Below, piece by piece: positions 5,440-6,528 of a stretch of DNA of 6,528 nucleotides (position 1 is its first letter; the number at the start of each line of letters is the position of its first letter). The notes under the pieces were generated by a model. That model was not told the DNA's origin. It made no database searches and worked only from the letters and a program-made list of their open reading frames with translations. The stretch comes from Hyphomicrobiales bacterium (GTDB taxonomy: Bacteria; Pseudomonadota; Alphaproteobacteria; Rhizobiales; GCA-2746425): contig NVXB01000103.1 in assembly GCA_002746425.1 (NCBI GenBank), forward strand, positions 5,160 through 11,687, given 5' to 3'. Made by a program: the position numbers and the translations under genes.

Positions 5440-5642
5440 CTTAACAAAGTGCAATCGGTGGCAAAGCTGCTTCAATTACGGCAAAGCTGCTTCAATTACT
5501 GGCCCAAACGGCGCGCGCAACCTTAAAAAACTGCCCCGTCATACCTACATATACAGTAACAGCGGGAAGCAACGGGCAGGTTTACAAGTCGCTGCCCCAA
5601 ACCAATCTGGTTCCGCATTCCCGGTATAAAGGGGTAAAGATT
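5440..5642. other. Gene-free leader upstream of the DUF4389 gene
   Basis: The interval contains the 20-bp tandem duplication and, at its end, AAGGGG (5629-5634) as ribosome binding site for the DUF4389 gene, 8 nt before its ATG. A plus-strand frame across 5423-5629 has no family resemblance and includes the 20-bp duplication, which is not a multiple of three, so it is unlikely to code. I find no clear -35/-10 pair for the DUF4389 gene. Confidence 0.6.
5460..5499 (+). repeat. Perfect 20-bp tandem duplication
   Basis: GGCAAAGCTGCTTCAATTAC occurs twice head to tail with no mismatch (5460-5479 and 5480-5499). No third copy, even partial, is visible on either side. It is intergenic, about 145 nt upstream of the DUF4389 start. 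Perfect identity suggests a recent slippage event or a maintained pair of binding sites. Confidence 0.95.
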
Positions 5643-5936
5643 ATGAGCAATACAGATAAAACAGCGCACCCAACCGCACCAACTAGCGAAGAACGCTCTA
5701 TTTGGATGCGCGGCGCGTTGATGCTGGTTTTCGCGTTTTTCTTTGGCATCGCAGAAGCGTTGCTGATGGTTGCGGCGGTGGTGCAATTTGTGTGGATGGG
5801 CGTTACCAAAGAGCGTAACCAGCTGATTGTGGATTTTGGCCACAGCGTGGGCGAATGGCTCAAGCAGGTGGCGCTGTTCCAGAGCGGCGCATCAGATGAT
5901 TTGCCCTTTCCCTGGGCGCAATGGGACAACGACTAG
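5643..5936 (+). CDS. DUF4389 domain-containing membrane protein
   Basis: A 97-residue protein with the layout I know from DUF4389 (usual length about 100): a short polar N-terminus (1-20), an Arg-Met just before a long hydrophobic helix or tight hairpin (about 24-53, ALMLVFAFFFGIAEALLMVA then VVQFVWMGV), an amphipathic stretch with N-x-x-L and FGHSVGEWLKQVALF (60-79), and the family's closing pattern DLPFPWAQW (86-94). It should sit in the inner membrane; the function of the family is unknown. The start has AAGGGG 8 nt upstream. It is a single-gene unit, convergent with the META-domain gene. No motif suggests an enzymatic role. Confidence 0.85.
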   Translation: MSNTDKTAHPTAPTSEERSIWMRGALMLVFAFFFGIAEALLMVAAVVQFVWMGVTKERNQLIVDFGHSVGEWLKQVALFQSGASDDLPFPWAQWDND

Positions 5937-5942
5937 ACATAT

Positions 5943-5970
5943 AAAAACGGCGCGGAAGTGATCCGCGCCG
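5943..5970 (-). terminator. Intrinsic terminator of the META-domain gene
   Basis: CGGCGCGGA (5948-5956) pairs perfectly with TCCGCGCCG (5962-5970) around the loop AGTGA. Read on the minus strand, the GC-rich 9-bp stem is followed by TTTTT (complement of 5943-5947), so it serves the minus-strand gene, whose stop lies 24 nt before the stem. On the plus strand it is followed by TGCCTATAAT without a T-run, so it is at best a weak terminator for the DUF4389 gene. Confidence 0.85.
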
Positions 5971-5994
5971 TGCCTATAATAAATCCCAAAAAGT

Positions 5995-6528
5995 CTATTT
6001 ATACAGCAGCACTGTTTTGTCGGCGGCGCGATCATAAAGGTACAGATAACGGCCTCTTGCGCGGATTTGCGTTGTGTTGGCAATGGCTTGCGTCGTGGCA
6101 AATTCCACATCTCCGGCATGGCCATGGCAGCCTCTTTTAGTGCCTATGACGGCAGAGAAATTGATGCGGCCATTGGCAAGGCTATAGGACGTGTTGTTGG
6201 TGTTACAGCCCACATAAAACGACAGGCTGCCATTGGAGAAGGTCAGCTCATTATGGCCCAGCTGGTTTCTGTCTATTTTGGTATAATTGCCGCGGATCAC
6301 CACGCTATGCACGCTCCAGGTACCGTTCAGCTCGGATAATTGCGGGATATGAGTGGGGGTTGCGGCGGCATTAGCGGCCTGTGGTTTGACGAATTCAAAC
6401 TTTTCCCATGAGGAGGGAGACTGCACGGTGACAGCCGCAAGTTTGGAGCGCTGCGTTAAACCGGCGCGCACCCATTTGCCGTTTTGCACGGATTTAAGAT
6501 TAAATGTTTGGCCGCCGCGCATGTGCAG
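5995..6528 (-). CDS. META-domain (HslJ-like) protein with fascin-like N-terminal segment (5' partial)
   Basis: At least 177 residues; the frame runs open past the ATG at 6522 to the window edge, so the start is missing. Counting that Met as 1, residues 65-175 form a META domain: LNGTWSV, ELTFSNGSLSFYVGCNTNNTSY (92-113), a second conserved Cys at 132 after GTKRG, and an ending YLYLYDRAADKTVLLY. Cys106 and Cys132 match the cysteine pair common in this family and may form a periplasmic disulfide. Residues 1-46 (QTFNLKSVQNGKWVRAGL...KLAAV...SWEKFEFV) resemble one repeat of a fascin/actin-crosslinking-type beta-trefoil: F-x-L-x-S-x-x-x-G-K-W-V-x-A followed by W-E-x-F. A 19-residue Ala/Pro-rich linker joins the two. 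META proteins are usually envelope proteins, so a signal peptide is expected upstream. The biochemical role is unknown; the HslJ link to heat shock or novobiocin resistance in E. coli may not apply. Confidence 0.8.
   Translation of the reverse strand: MHMRGGQTFNLKSVQNGKWVRAGLTQRSKLAAVTVQSPSSWEKFEFVKPQAANAAATPTHIPQLSELNGTWSVHSVVIRGNYTKIDRNQLGHNELTFSNGSLSFYVGCNTNNTSYSLANGRINFSAVIGTKRGCHGHAGDVEFATTQAIANTTQIRARGRYLYLYDRAADKTVLLYK

Noticed and set aside
5460..5499. Start of a CRISPR array
   Set aside because: The two copies touch with no spacer, there are only two, and no cas gene is present.
5423..5629. 68-codon plus-strand frame spanning the tandem duplication
   Set aside because: The 20-bp repeat is not a multiple of three and the predicted protein is low complexity with no family resemblance; no ribosome binding site was found.
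5975..5980. Perfect TATAAT on the plus strand between the convergent genes
   Set aside because: There is no -35 hexamer 17 nt upstream, it lies next to a terminator hairpin, and no plus-strand gene follows in the window.

Overview
The window looks like chromosomal DNA of an alphaproteobacterium, probably Hyphomicrobiales (Rhizobiales) or a near relative. This rests on three things: the FrcC/FrcA-type sugar ABC transporter, whose best-remembered relatives are rhizobial; an intergenic palindrome of the GTCATCCTC...CTTGA...GAGGA type common in alphaproteobacterial genomes; and the general gene style. The assignment is inference, because no rRNA or other taxonomic marker is present.

Layout. (1) Positions 1-1865: the end of a fructose/ribose-type ABC importer operon on the plus strand. 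It holds a permease (frcC-like, 5' end cut by the window edge), an ATPase (frcA-like) that starts inside the permease stop codon (ATGA), and a strong intrinsic terminator. (2) Positions 1866-2090: a gene-free stretch with two dyad structures, one of them the dispersed alphaproteobacterial palindrome. (3) Positions 2091-3593, minus strand: a Tat-exported FAD-binding oxidoreductase of the berberine-bridge/GOOX type, with the His and Cys expected for bicovalently bound FAD. (4) Positions 3594-3809: a divergent, AT-rich control region with promoter-like hexamers and nested inverted repeats. (5) Positions 3810-5180, plus strand: a short-passenger autotransporter or outer-membrane barrel protein ending in Phe, whose stop codon lies inside a terminator hairpin. 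(6) Positions 5196-5363, minus strand: a 55-residue glycine-rich membrane protein, convergent with the barrel gene. (7) Positions 5364-5642: a region with a candidate promoter and a 10-bp palindrome for the small gene, and a perfect 20-bp tandem duplication. (8) Positions 5643-5936, plus strand: a DUF4389 membrane protein. (9) Positions 5995-6528, minus strand: the C-terminal part of a META-domain (HslJ-like) protein preceded by a fascin/beta-trefoil-like segment, cut by the window edge. A terminator hairpin oriented for this gene lies between it and the DUF4389 gene.

How the genes work together. Only the two transporter genes form a clear functional unit: the ATPase powers sugar import through the permease, with a periplasmic binding protein expected upstream of the window. 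The rest are single-gene transcription units in alternating orientation. Most of their products are predicted to be in the membrane, envelope or periplasm. I found no phage, transposase, CRISPR, toxin-antitoxin or defence genes. The least explained items are the N-terminal domain of the barrel protein, the 55-residue membrane protein with its leader, and the 20-bp tandem duplication.
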